Positions 34,940 through 46,671 of a stretch of DNA of 64,000 nt are shown piece after piece. The translations under genes were made by a program, and so were the position numbers. The stretch's first letter is position 1, and the number at the start of each line of letters is the position of its first letter. The stretch is taken from positions 19,931,731 through 19,995,730 of the forward strand of contig NC_056580.1 in NCBI RefSeq assembly GCF_018340385.1, written 5' to 3'. Source of the DNA: Cyprinus carpio. Taxonomy: Eukaryota > Chordata > Actinopteri > Cypriniformes > Cyprinidae. The notes beneath the pieces are model-generated. The model was not told the origin of the DNA and searched no databases. It saw only the letters and a program-made list of their open reading frames with translations.

Positions 34940-37280
34940 ATTTAAGTTCTTTTTCGGGGTTATCAGGAGAAAATGCCTCAACACGCATATACGCGGGGAT
35001 CAAATCCAGAGTGTTAAAGTTTGTGCCCTGGTCTGAATAGAGCTCTGCTGGACTCCCACAGTGTGCAATGAACCGTCTGAGGCTCATTAAGAAGGAGTCA
35101 GAATCCATAGCGTGCAGGAGGTCCAGGTGCACTGCCCGAGTTGTAAGGCATTTATAAATATGCCCCACCTTTTTTCTGAACATCGTCCTAGGTTCACTTG
35201 AAGAGGTCTGAAGCAATCGTCACCAGTGGAGTAGAACGCCAGCTTGTATAGACGCAGACGGGCCATGGGTAGATCAGCCATCTTTGGGAGCGAAGGCTTA
35301 GATTTCCAATTCTGGCACTCCTGACATTGGGTTTGCACCCTCCTGATGGCCTCCCTTCCATGGAGGATTCAAAATGTCCGGCGCATCTCTGTGACTACTC
35401 GCTCTGGAGCCGGATGACAGAGCCGAACTTCATAGTCTTGGATAAGGAGTTTCGTTGCGGGATGCAAGGGGTCCAGGACAATGGGATGTTTAAAGGCATG
35501 GTCTAACCATTCGGTCCGTTGGAGTCTCCCTCCCACCCGTATAATTCCTTCATCAGGGTCCAGCTCCGGGGATAGGGTAAGGAGACGACTACTTCGAAGC
35601 ACAGCCTTTCCTGCTTTAAGATGGCGCAACTTTACTGGAAAGCATTCAGATTGAATTCTCTGAAAGATTTTCTTCTCTGCCTGACGATAGTACTCTGCAG
35701 TAAAGGGCTCATCTTGGTTCGCAGTCCCATGCACCTTCTGCACTGCAGCCTCAACCATATCCTTCCAGGACAGGTATAGCTGCCCTCCATGGGCCTCCTG
35801 TCTGTCAGCTCTTGATATCACTCCATATGAAGTCACCTTCTTATACTCTGTGATATCCTGTTCTGGGATCTCTCCAGGTGAGGATGGCCATTCAGCAGGT
35901 CCCTTGCAGAGGAAAGATGGCCCTTGGCTCCAGTGATTAGGTACAGCTAATTCTGCCAAGAATGGATGGACTAGATGGACTCGTCCCTGAACATCTTCTG
36001 TCCTGAGGTAGGAGACTGAGCCATAAACCCTTAAGGGATCTTGCAGGTTGGGGAAGTCATGGCCTAGTGGTTAGAGAGTTTGACTCCTAACCCTAAGGTT
36101 GTGGGTTCGAGTCTCGGGCCAGCAATACCATGATTGAGGTGCTCTTGAGCAAGGCACCGAACCCCCAACTGCTCCCCGGGTGCCACAGCAATGTGTGTGT
36201 GTTCACTGCTGTGTGTGTGCACTTTGGATGGGTTAAATGTAGAGCATGAATTCTGAGTATGGGTCACCATACTTGGCTGTATGTCACTTTCACATGGGTC
36301 ATCCCAGTCACGAGGCTTGTCCCACATGGTCTGGACGATGAGCTTGGCGCGAGTCGTGTAAGGTGCAATAAATCCCAGAGGATCATATTGTCGGGCCAGT
36401 ACCTTGTAGACATTTCTCATCGTCAGTGCCTCATACTCCAGAGGTCGGCTCTTGTAACCTAATGTGTCTAATCTCCAGTTCCAGCTGAGTCAGAGGGCTG
36501 GTTCAGACAGGCTAGGTTCATCGTGGGAAAGCCATCGCTCTGTGCTGTTGGATTTTGCCTCTGCAGGTAGATGTCGGAGCACATCAGGTATGTTGCAGGC
36601 CCACTGTCTGAGCTCAAATCCTCCAGACTCTAGTACCTCCCTGAGTCGGTCCACCAGTTCTTTGGCCTCATTCATGGTGTGCACACTCTGGAGGCAGTTA
36701 TCCACATAAAAACAGTGCTCCACCGAATGCTGGATTCCTTCCCCTGGCCCGCCTTGATCTCTCGCATGCCTCTGGAGGGCGAAGGAGGCACAGCATAGTG
36801 AGCATGCAGTGCCAAATGGTAGAACCTGCCACTGGAAGACTTCAGGGGGGTTATCACGCTTCATGTCCCTCCAGATGAACCTGAGGAGGGCCTGGTCTTC
36901 TGGTAAGAGTCAAACCTGGTGGAACATGCCTCTGATGTCTCCACTAACCGCCACCGCATATTCCCTGAAACGTAATAAGACTCCCAGAAGAGAGGCTGTC
37001 AGTGTTGGTCCAGGAAGGAGGGTGTCATTGAGGCTTCGGCCTTGGAATTGAAAAGAGCAGTTGAAGACTAAACGACTCTTCACGTTATGACTTACCAAGT
37101 GATGCGGTATGTACCACAACTCATTGGTGGCTGAGGCTTTGCCTGGGTCAATCCTCCTGACTGCTCCTGCTTCCACCAACTTCCGAATCGCTGCACAGTA
37201 CTCTTCAGCTTGTAGAGGATCCCGGGCCAAGTGTCTCTCTAGACTCCTGAGGCTGGGGAGGATGGCTGATGGAAACATAT
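34940..37280 (-). mobile_element. truncated BEL/Pao LTR retrotransposon, polyprotein fragments
   Basis: Minus-strand fragments in order: reverse-transcriptase N-terminus (SLERHLARDPLQAEEYCAAI; ELWYIPHHLVSHNVKSRLVF; AVAVSGDIRGMFHQV; 37278-36910); palm region (VFQWQVLPFGTACSLCCASF and the catalytic FYVDNCLQS, 36864-36490); RNase H-side segment (LARQYDPLGFIAPYTTRAKL, from 36420); linker and zinc-binding region (HPIVLDPLHPATKLLIQDYE, 35959-35369; QTQCQECQNWKSKPSLPK, 35338-35280); and part of the integrase core (KCLTTRAVHLDLLHAMDSDS; ELYSDQGTNFN, 35216-34980). Frameshifts separate the pieces. Gag, protease, the integrase end and both LTRs are not seen. A SINE sits inside at about 36050-36290, and a hAT element begins at 37281 right at the 5' edge. 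Confidence 0.85.
36050..36290 (+). mobile_element. tRNA-derived SINE inserted in the BEL/Pao element
   Basis: Pol III promoter boxes are clear: A box TGGCCTAGTGGTTAGAGAGT and B box GTGGGTTCGAGTCTC, about 30 bp apart. The body has GAGCAAGGCACCGAACCCCC and a GTGTGTG-rich segment, and the 3' part reads GAGTATGGGTCACCATACTT then GGCTGTATGTCACTTTCAC. This is the widespread cyprinid tRNA-SINE type (HE1/V-SINE-like, from memory). It splits the BEL frame between WDDP and DFPNLQDPLRVYGS. The target duplication is not clear. Confidence 0.85.
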
Positions 37281-37436
37281 TAGTGATGGGTCGTTCTTGA
37301 ACGATTTGTTTATTTTGAACAAATCTTTAATGTGACTCGGGAAAAATGAGTCGTCTCGGGGAGTGATTCGTTCAGGCGCACATGTGCAATATTCTATAGG
37401 TTATGTACTGGTACTAGTAGTTCACCTGTTTCAGTC

Positions 37437-37640
37437 AATGCAGTCTGAGGCGGAAAGAGAATTGATTAGTTCATATCTCGAGTCTTAGGGTTTATCGAGT
37501 CATTCGTTCATCACGTGACAGACCCATAAGCATAACAAAATGCAGCCTTGAGCCGGAAAGAGAATTGATTAGTTAATCTCTTGAGTCTTCGGGTTTATAG
37601 AGTCATTCGTTCATCACGTGACAGACCCATAAGCTTTAAC
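37437..37640. repeat. ~115-bp tandem repeat, about two copies
   Basis: Units start GCAGYCTKAGSCGGAAAGAG and end CATCACGTGACAGACCCATA. They are seen at 37437-37545 and 37545-37650, with a third start cut by the Harbinger insertion at about 37654. Confidence 0.7.
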
Positions 37641-37916
37641 CCATGCAGTCTGAGGGCCCTATTTTAACGATCTGAAACGCAAGTGTCAAAGTGCAAAGCG
37701 CAAATAACTTTGTGGGCGGGTCTCGGCGCTGTTGCTATTTTCCCGGCGGGATAAATGGCTCTTGCGCCCGGCGCAATTCTAAAATGGGTTGGTCTGAAGT
37801 AGCTTCATTATTCATAGGTGTGGTTTGGGCGTAACGTGAAATAAACCAATCAGAGCGTCATCCAACATTCTCTTTAAAAGCAGGTGCGCAAGTTCCATTA
37901 TGGATTGCTATTATTA

Positions 37917-38895
37917 TGGCGTATTTACCAGGCGCACGCCAGGAGCGGTTTCACAGCCAAGGAGACTGATGTTCTTGTAAGAGCAGTGAAAGACAGAGAA
38001 GTTGTGTTGTCTGGGGATGGGAGAAACCCACCCAAAATAGCGTCCGTTAAACAGGCGTGGGAGGAAATAGCCACAATTGTTTCATCAGCTGGCATCCCTA
38101 GGACGTCGCACCAGTGCCGCAAGCGCTACAATGACATCAGAAGACGGGGAAAGTCCAAGCTTGCCAGCATCAATCGGGCACGCCGTGTAACGGGAGGTGG
38201 ATCTGCCTCTACTCAGGACCTGACGCCAGCAGAGGACATCGCTGCGTCCACCCTCACCGCTGAAAGCGTTGAAGGATTTGGGGGTTTTTGAAATCGGCAC
38301 CCAATCAGAAACGCAAGCAGTCCAACCCCAAGGTACACAAAATTCACATACAAGGTTTCTTATGAAAATATTTTAATCGTTATTTACATGAAAAAACATT
38401 TAACGCAGCCACACAATAAAGAAAAACAATGTAACAGCTTCGCAGGAAGACCCTGGCCTCGCGAGCTGTGCGCACGGGCCATCTGAGGAGGGAACAGCGC
38501 AACCATCAAGGTCCAGACCCACTACACGCCGTGGCAGCATTGCTAGACCGGAGGACCACCCCTTCCTGCAGCTCCAGCAAACCGGATTTGAAATGCTGGA
38601 GCGGGAGCTGTCTGGGATGCGGCAAAGTGTGAATGGCTGTCTTGACCGGATGGCGATGTTGCTGCGGCCTCTCGGGCGCATCTCCTCAAGCCTGGAGAGG
38701 ATTGCTGCAGCCATGGAGCGTGGCCCTTCAAGCGCACCACCACCTCCTGTTGTGCCTCTTCCTCCTTCCCCCACTCTATCTCCATCCACCCGTTCCACCA
38801 GGCGCACATCGCGCAATGCCATTCCCGGACCCTCAGGTGTCCGATCCCGCCGTGGCGCGCGTCGCAAAACTACCAGAGGAGGGAAAAAGAAATAA
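37917..38895 (+). CDS. Harbinger accessory protein with Myb/SANT-like DNA-binding domain (two exons or broken)
   Basis: First part, to 38291: FTAKETDVLVRAVKDREVVL, then QAWEEIATIVSSAGIPRTSH and QCRKRYNDIRRRGKSKLASI. This trihelix/SANT-like pattern (regularly spaced Trp and aromatic positions, basic end) is typical of the second Harbinger protein, which takes the transposase to DNA and into the nucleus. Second part, about 38434-38895: after a CTTCGCAG acceptor the frame is open through FEMLERELSGMRQSVNGCLD, a Pro-rich segment (SSAPPPPVVPLPPSPT), and a basic tail ending GGKKK-stop. The exon join, with a donor near 38332, is not resolved: the first frame meets a stop at 38291, which could be a 1-bp shift in the G/T run there. 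Confidence 0.6.
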
Positions 38896-39089
38896 ACTTT
38901 TTCTGTTTAAATATTTTTAACCTCATTTTCCATTTGTATTTTTTTTTTTTTATCAATTATGTTTGCTATTGATTTTTTCTTTTTGACAAAATACAAAGAA
39001 ATTTCACAAAATAAATACTTTTGAATGTTTTGGACTCGTTCTCTCTCTGAATCACGAGTATGGTTATATTTTTGCAATGTAGTATAACA

Positions 39090-40100
39090 TTAGACCGAGA
39101 TAAATTTGCTTACCTCACTATAGCGATGCAGCAGTTCTTTTCTTCTGTCATATAAGCTCTCCTCTCCCGTGCTGCTGCTGGGGGCATTTGGGTTAAGTGG
39201 CATCGCCACATGCAGTTCACCATCACGTCTCCTTAAGTCCTCTAATATTTCTTCATCTATGTCAACAACACAACCTGATTTATGGAAATGTTGTGTAAAA
39301 ACACAACACGCCACAAAGGAATGCTGCGACCTTTTGAGGACTGTACTGTAAAGTGCCTCCTGATCTATCCAAACACCTGAAGCGCATTTTTCAGTATGCC
39401 GAACGTTCGTTCAATTACACAGTGTGTTTTGTGTGTGTTTTCTATTAAACTGCATTTCACGAATTGTTGCTGGCATCAAATATGGTGTCCATCAGCCATG
39501 TCTTTAACGGATACCCGTTGTCCCCTAACAGCCACCCATCCAACGGGGGATTCCCTCAAAGATGGCAGGAATGGTAGAGTTTGCCAGTATGAATGAGTCG
39601 TGGCTCGAGCCAGGATAATTCGCAAAGACATGGGTGATTTTACTATAAGCATCGCAAATGACTTGTACGTTGATTGAATAGGTTCCCTTGCGGTTGATGT
39701 ATACAAGTGCGTTTTCTGATGGGGTACGTAGCTGCACATGGGTGCAGTCTATAACACCAAGGACACCAGGGAACCCATACTTCGCACAAAATGCCTGCTT
39801 TGCTCTTTCCCTGGTTGTCAGGTGTGACGGGGAATTTGATGTATTCCCCAGCATGTCGGACTAGACCTGATGTAACTGCATGTACAGCCGAACACTTATG
39901 GCAGATTTGTGAAATGCCCTCCAATGGAGCTAAGGGGGTGCTGGAACGACCCAGATGCATAGAAATGCAATGCCGCTGTAACCTTTACTGCCACGGGGAA
40001 GGCATAGGGACATTGTGCATCAGTCCCCAACTCATCTGCCAGGAGATGGCAGATGTCTGTCACAGCCTGCATTCCTCCTCACTGAGGGAGAGATAGGTCT
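39090..40100 (-). pseudogene. Harbinger DDE transposase (HARBI1-like), frame broken
   Basis: The nuclease core reads GVIDCTHVQLRTPSENALVY (first Asp), then NYPGSSHDSFILANS (second Asp), and the catalytic Glu region survives as HCVIERTFGIL near 39395-39425. These are the DDE signatures of PIF/Harbinger transposases. Between IFEG (about 39560) and WLLGDNGYPLKDMADGHHI (about 39535-39476) the frame shifts: a base is missing in the GGGAATCCCCC stretch relative to the expected GGNPPLDGW. Upstream, an N-terminal helix region is at 39960-39860 and the start is unclear. The C-terminal piece with DIDEEILEDLRRRDGELHVA is at 39314-39090. The gene is divergent from the Myb-like gene, as usual for the superfamily. 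Confidence 0.75.
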
Positions 40101-41605
40101 GTCTGGGCCGGTATACCCTCTCCCTCCGGCGTCTAATTTCGTTTGTCCCAAGACATACTCCATCTCACTGTGCAAAAGAAAAAAATATGAGCAAGCTCAA
40201 CTTAACTGGTAAGTTGAAGACTAAGGTTTTTAATGTACTTACATTATGGTAAAGGTGATTTCACAGTCTTTTTTTTTTCTTTCAGTGTGTTTTTCAGTCT
40301 TTTTTTCAGTTTTTTCAGTCGATTTTTTTTTCCTGGGTTCTTGACGGACAAACCAATTTGTCAGATGTCCTTATATACATATATGTCTTGCCACTATTGG
40401 GCAAACAGGTCTGATCCTTAATTACTACAATTAGCCTGTAATTTGTAAGCTAGATTTATGCCTATTTTTTCACATCTTCGTGGCACACCACAATGATTTC
40501 CGTCATCTCATGTGTTACAATTTTTTTAGTGTAACCATTTATGATTTGGAAAAATAACTGTTGCATCTGTGTAGATTACATGAGCAAAGTGTATGCGCGT
40601 TGGCACGCTATACATTATGGTCAAGCATGCGCCCTTAAAATAGCATAATGAACAATGCGCAACGCGCCCACTGACTTTAGGTTTTTTTCTGGTCAGTGGC
40701 GCAATTGTTTAATGGAACAGCAAAATAGCACCAGGATTGTTTGCGCCGGAACACGCCTCCTTTTTTTGCGCTGACCAGCCCCCAGGGAGCGCAAGTTCAT
40801 TCACTAGTTTAGCGACGTGCTTCTGTGGAGGGAAAAGCGCGCTTTGCGCGGGTGCAAAATAGGAATGACACATGCGTCGGTGTACAAAGTCAATTGCGCT
40901 GGGTGCAAGATAGGGCCCTGAGTCGGAAAGAGACTTAATAATAATAATAACCACCTCTTTATTACCTTTGTTACAACATTCAGTGTATGGAAAATAACCA
41001 TAATTTATAAACTGTAAGTAGTAAAAAGCTATAATTTGAGACCAGAAAGAGCTAATCATATGCTGAAGAACCAGGTAAACAATGAATTAATCTTTTCTGT
41101 TTCTAATAGCATTATAGTGTTCTTATTTTATGTAGTGTGATCAACGTTTGCATAAGTACTAGTAGACGTTAGGGAAGTAACACATAACATTTTAATTATA
41201 CTTTGATAAAATGAATGAAATGACTCGGAACACAAAGATTATTTTTCCATTTTGCTGAACGATACTCCAAATGAATAGATTCTTCCCATCACTAAAACAT
41301 ATATCACACACATGCGCAGTTACCTAATATAATAGTCACCAAACAGTTGATTACCATTACTCGAAGCTTTTCAAAGTTTCGAAGTTTATGTTTTGGCCAT
41401 CTAGTGTTCATAAAAATAAATAACACCAAAGTGCTGTTCCCCTACAACCGCTGGTTTCACATCTGGCTCTACAACTGATTTTTTTTATTGTTTATAAATA
41501 ATGGTCATTGGCAAAGTCATTCATTTGTGTCAGTGTATTGGCACCATAGACTGTATAAAAACAGATTGGCACTAAAATAAGTAAAATAAATGAAACTTTA
41601 ATTAA

Positions 41606-44600
41606 ATTAAATCATTCATTTGTGTCAGTGTATTGGCACCATAGACGTAACAGCTTCGCAGGAAGACAATGGCTTGACAAAAAAAAAACCACCCCACCCA
41701 CACCCCCAAAAAAAACTGCTCACCCCACACGCGTGCCGTGCGCACGGTCAATCTGAGGAGGGAACAGCGCAACCAATCAAAGGGGGGGTTTCCGGACCCC
41801 ACTACACGTAACGCCGTGGCAGCATTGCTAGACCGTAGGACCCCCCTTCACTGCAGCTCCAGCAAACCGGATTTGAAATGCGGATGCGGTGAGCTGTCCT
41901 GTGATGCGGCAGAAGTGTGAAATTGGCCGTCTTGACCCGGCATGGCGATGTTGCTGCGGCCTCTCGTGGGCATCATCTCCTCAAGCCTGATCAGGATTTG
42001 CTGCAGCCATAGGGAGCGTGGCCTTCCAAAGCGCACCCACCACCCATCCTTTTGTGCCTCTTCCTCCTTCCCCCACTCTATCTCGCCATCCACCCGTTCC
42101 ACCAGGCGCACATCGCGCAATGCCATTTCCCGGACTCCCCTCATGTGTCCGAGAGTCCCGCCGTGGCGCCGCGTCGCAAAACTCCCAGAGCGAGGGAAAA
42201 AAGAAATAAACTTTTTTTTCTGTTTAAATATTTTTAAACGCTCATGTTTTCCATTTGTATTTTTTTTTTTTATCAATCACATATTGCGTTTGCTATTTGA
42301 TTTTTCATTTTGACAAATACACAGAATTGTCCACAACTTAAATACTTTTGAATGTTTTAGGAGGGGACACTCAAGTTCTCTCTGAATCACGAGTAGGTTT
42401 ATATTTTTGCAATGTAGTATAACATTAGACCGAGATAATCATTTTGCTTACCCCACTCATATCGATGCAAGCAGTTCTTCTGTCCAATAAGCTCTCCTCT
42501 CCCGTGCTGCTGCTGGGGGGATTTGGGTTAAGTTGGCATCGCCCCATGCAGTTCGAACCATCACGTCTCCTTAAGTCCTCTAACTATTTCTTCATCATGT
42601 CCCCAACACAACCTTGATTTATGAAATGTTGTGTAAAACCAACAACACGCCACAAAGAATGCTGCGACCTTTTGAGGACTGTACTGTAAAGTGCTTCCTG
42701 ATCCACACCAAACACAACCTGAAAGCGCATTTGCAGTATGCCGAACGTTCGTTCGTTTCAATTACACAGTGTGTTTGTGTGTGTTTTCTATTAAACTGCA
42801 TTTCACGAATTGTTGCTGCTGGCATCAATATGGTTTCATCAGCCATGTCTTTAACGGCTATACCCGTTGTCCCCTAAACAGCCACCCATCCAACGGGAGG
42901 GAATTCCCCTCGAAGATGGCAGGAATGGTAGAGGTTTGCCAGTATGAACTAGTGCGTGGCTCGAGCCAGGATAATATCGCAAAGACATGGGTGATTGTAC
43001 TATAAGCCTCGCAAATGACTTGTACGTTGATTGAATAGGTTTCCCTTGTCGGTTGATGTATACAAGTGCGTTTTCTGATGGGGTACGAAGAGCTGCCACA
43101 TGGGTGCAGTCTATAACACCAAGGACCACCAGGGAAGCCCCATACTTCGCACAAATGCCTGCTTTGCTCTTTCCTGTTGTCAGGGTGTGACGGGGAATTT
43201 GGAATGTATTCTCCCAGCATTTCGACTAGACCTGATGTAACGTGCATGTAGTAGCCGAACTTATGGCAGATTGTGAAATTGCCTCCAATGGAGCGAAGGG
43301 GGGTGCTGGAACGACCCAGATGCAATAATAAATGCAATGCCGCTGTTACCTTTACTGCCACTGGGATCTTAAGGCATAGGGACATTGTGCATCAGTCCCC
43401 AACTCATCTGGCCATGAGATGGCAGCTGCTGTCGCACAGCCTGGTCGGGTCAGGCGTAGCTGCTTATGCGTTCCTCCTCACTGAGGGAGAGATAGTCTGG
43501 TCTTGGCCGGGTATACGGCCCTCTCCCTCCGGCGTCTAATTCTTTGTCCCAAGACATCCTTCCATCGTCACTGTTCAAAAGAACAAATATGAGCAAGCCT
43601 CAACGGCACTGGTACGGTGCAGACGAAGTTTTTAATAATTGTACTTACATTATGGTAAAAGGTGATTTCACAGGATCGTTTTTTTTTTTTTCAGGTCTTT
43701 CAGTTGTTTTTCAAGTTTTTGTTCAGTCTTTTTTTTTCCTGGGTCGTGACGGACAAACACTTTTGCAATGTCCCTTATATACATCTCATGTCTTGCCACT
43801 TTGGGCAAACACGTCCCTAATCTCCTTAATCTACTACAAGTTAGCCTGAAATAATTTGTAAGCTAGATTATGCCTATTTTTTTTTCACATCTTCGTGGCC
43901 ACACCACAATATTTTCCGTCATCTCATGTGTTAATATTTTTTTAGTGTACATGTTATGATTTGCAAAAAATAACTGTTGCATCTGTGTAGATTACATGAG
44001 CAAAGTGTATGCGCGTTGTTCCACGCTATACATTATGGTCAAGCATGCGCCCTTAAAATCGCATAATGAACAATGCGCAACCGCGCCACTTGACTTAGGT
44101 TTTTTTCTGGTCAGTGGCGCAATTGATTTTAATGGAACAGCAAATAGCACTGCAGTTGGTCTTGTTTTGCGCCGGAACACCGCCTCCTTTTTTTTTTTTG
44201 CGCTGAACAGCCCAGGGCATGGCAATCTCATTCACGGTTTAGGCGACGTGCTTCTGTGGATGGAAAAGCGCGCTTTGTCGCGGGTGCAAAATGAGGAATG
44301 ACACATGCGTCTTTGTACAATTCCCGCGTCGGTGTACAAAGTCAATTGCGCTGGGTGCAAGATAGGGCCCTGAGTCGGAAAGAGACTTAATAATAATAAT
44401 AACCACCTCTTTTTTGTGTTTGTTAAATAATTATGTTTTTTGAAATTTAAGTTGTAAAAAGCTATAATTTGAGACCAGAAAGAGCTAATCATATGCTGAA
44501 GAACCAGGTAAACAATGAATTAATCTTTTCTGTTTCTTATAGCATTATAGTTTTTGTATTTTTTGTAGTGTGATCAACGTTTTGCCGTTTGACTAGTAGA

Positions 44601-45020
44601 CGTTAGGGAAGTAACACATAACATTTTAATTATACTTTGATAAAATGAATGAAATGACTCGAAAAAAGATTTTTTCCATTTTGCTGAACGAGACTCAAAT
44701 GATACGATCTTCCCATCACTAAAACATATATCACACACATGCGCAGTTACCTAATATAATAGTCACCAAACAGTTGAATATTTAATGTAATATAATAGTC
44801 ACCAAACAGTTTATTTTGATTTTTTATTAGTTTAGGATTTTATGATTTTGGAAGTTTATTTTTTGGCCATCTAGTGTTCATAAAAATAAATAACACCAAA
44901 GTGCTGTTCAAACAGTTGAGGCTCTACAACAACATTGGCAAAGTCATTCATTTGTGTCAGTGTATTGGCACTAAAATAAGTAAAATAAATGAAACTTTAA
45001 TTAAATTAAATTTCACGATC
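41606..45020. repeat. indel-rich second copy of ~38.4-41.6 kb
   Basis: From GTAACAGCTTCGCAGGAAGA at 41647 the sequence follows 38430-41610 in order: Pro-rich Myb-like exon, transposase region, GCGCAA-rich right terminus (GATAGGGCCCTGAGTCGG near 44360), hAT right end (CTTCCCATCACTAA near 44711-44724) and the flank with CATTTGTGTCAGTGTATTGG. Differences are mostly 1-4 base insertions and deletions every 10-30 bases, many in homopolymers, with few clean substitutions. No frame survives beyond about 175 codons. No left Harbinger or hAT end precedes it. I read it as a raw long-read gap fill, not a second transposon insertion, so its short frames should not be annotated as genes. Confidence 0.75.
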
Positions 45021-45177
45021 TGTCTATTTTAAGTCTGTCTCAGTCCTGTTATTTCATAGGCAAAGTTCATTTGAGCCATAGCCTATATTTAATTACGATA
45101 TATTTATATAAAAAAATGCTGACACATTATAAAGTAATATAACTTAAAGGAAATGGTGCTGAGGTTCGCTTCACTTG

Positions 45178-46124
45178 GACCAGGGCTGCGTTCAGCCCCG
45201 ACAAAACGGTGCAAAACGTTTTTTAAACAGAAACATTGGTGTGTTGAACAACCTGTTCTGATGAGGCAAGAGTGCAGCTGAGAAGGCCATTCTTTGTGTT
45301 CTTTTTGAAGAATTTTCGGAGCCTGATGAATCGGTATAAATACATGTTTAATACTGCAAAATACGCTCAATGTTACAGTCGCTGCCCTTGCCGTACAGAA
45401 TAAAAGAGAACATCCCAATTGAGTGAAGGGATTTGTGGAAACTGTGGTTCCTAATTATTGTGATCCAACATTTGCCTTGAATTTCAGGATAAAAAGACAA
45501 ACATTTCAGGTGAAGGATAATCCACTTCTTACCTCCAAGACTGTGTTATGATCTATATGAACATATTATTTTTATTGTGTGTATTAGGCTTATAATTATT
45601 ACTGATCACTGTTGTTGTGGAATGATGTTGTAATGTTTACCATTATATAATAAGAGGGGTATTGAAAACTTTATGAAATTGTGTCACTCCACAATACAAT
45701 AACAAAGTGTATAAATATGTATAGTATTTTTATGTTACATTAATCAGTGTCTAGGCTTCCTAAGGAAAGGATGGACCAGAAGACATTGCAATTACTAAAT
45801 GATATTTAGACAGACTTAAAGAAGTGCCAGATCTATACTTGTGCTCTTATTATTTCAGTTATTTTGCCTTTAATGTAAATAAACATGTGCAAACAATATA
45901 CTTGTTTTTGTGAATTTATTACATTATTACATTGTCCGAACTGTTAATACCGCGTGGTTTATATACATGTTGCTGCTGATTGGGCTGACATTTTTGACAC
46001 ACCCACCAAACAAGTGAAAACGTATTTGAAACCCCATTACACACCGTTTCCAGGAAACATGTCATTCAAAATGGAAACCGTAGCAAAACGTTGCACCAGG
46101 TTAAGCTTGAACTTGCCCCTGGAA
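45178..46124. mobile_element. possible MITE with degenerate inverted ends
   Basis: The left end reads CCAGGGCTGCGTTCAGCCCC, then GACAAAACGGTGCAAAACG. The right end reads CGTTGCACCAGGTTAAGCTT, then GAACTTGCCCCTGG. These are approximate inverted counterparts. A 36-bp-scale direct repeat (GGAAACATGTCRTTCAAA, then CCGTAGCAAAACG) straddles the right end at 46054 and 46120. No coding sequence and no target duplication are clear. Confidence 0.35.
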
Positions 46125-46330
46125 ACATGTCGTTCAAACCGGAAACCGTAGCAAAACGACAAAGCTTCAAATGTCATAGATCACGTGCTTTTGGCAAAAA
46201 CTAATCAAGCACCGATACAGTGCTTTGTTGTGAAATGTGTTGTTGTTGTTTTTTATACATAATTCACAGCTTCAGTGTCAAGCATAACATCACTACAATA
46301 ATAGATAAAATGTTACATCAGTAGTTACAT

Positions 46331-46671
46331 TAGATGAGCGTATGCGGCTAATTCAATTTGAATTTACATTTTTTATACGGTTCAAGAAACCCTATTGGCA
46401 TGATAAGAGTATGCTTTGCATTGTAAAATTTTTGTCCATTATAATATGTAGAGGAGAGTGAGGTACATTGAGTCAGTGGATGTCGCCATTTTAATAAAAA
46501 AATACTTAGTAATTAGAAGTACATTTTCTACATGGCAGATCATTTCAGTAGCCTTCATGGTGGAACACAAGATCCAGGGGGCGTGGTTGGATCTACATCT
46601 ATGGGTGGAGACTGGTAGGTTTAGGGGTGAATAGATGAGCGTATGCGGCTAATTCAATTTGAATTTACATT
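46331..46671. repeat. exact ~38-bp direct repeat, 300 bp apart
   Basis: A block starting TAGATGAGCGTATGCGGCTA and ending ATTTGAATTTACATT occurs identically at about 46333 and 46632. The intervening sequence contains GGTAGGTTTAGGGGTG-type motifs. Exact identity implies a recent local duplication or an assembly join. Confidence 0.6.

Larger units (their letters stand above)
37654..40919. mobile_element. PIF/Harbinger transposon with two divergent genes
   Basis: Terminal inverted repeats begin GGGCCCTATTTTAACGATCT on the left and, reverse-complemented, GGGCCCTATCTTGCACCCAG on the right. The subterminal regions are rich in GCGCAA motifs. The flanking trinucleotide TGA on both sides fits the 3-bp target duplication of Harbinger. 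Inside, a Myb/SANT-like protein is on the plus strand (about 37.9-38.9 kb) and a DDE transposase on the minus strand (about 40.1-39.1 kb), the usual two-gene layout. The transposase frame has a 1-bp break, so this copy is probably not autonomous. Confidence 0.85.
37281..41294. mobile_element. hAT-type element carrying a Harbinger insertion
   Basis: Termini are TAGTGATGGG (left) and CCCATCACTA (right), perfect 10-bp inverted ends. The 8-bp direct repeat AAACATAT flanks them at 37273-37280 and 41295-41302, the hAT signature. Own sequence remains at 37281-37653 and about 40920-41294. It includes two or more ~115-bp internal repeats (CATTCGTTCATCACGTGACA; CGGAAAGAGAATTGATTAGT). No transposase is present, so it is non-autonomous. 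Confidence 0.8.

Noticed and set aside
36050..36130. A functional tRNA gene
   Set aside because: A and B boxes are present, but there is no cloverleaf-complete 3' half, and a SINE body and tail follow.
41848..43849. Apparent second set of Harbinger proteins
   Set aside because: The frames are broken every few dozen bases by small indels relative to the clean copy at 38.4-40.1 kb. They are shadows of a probably false duplication.
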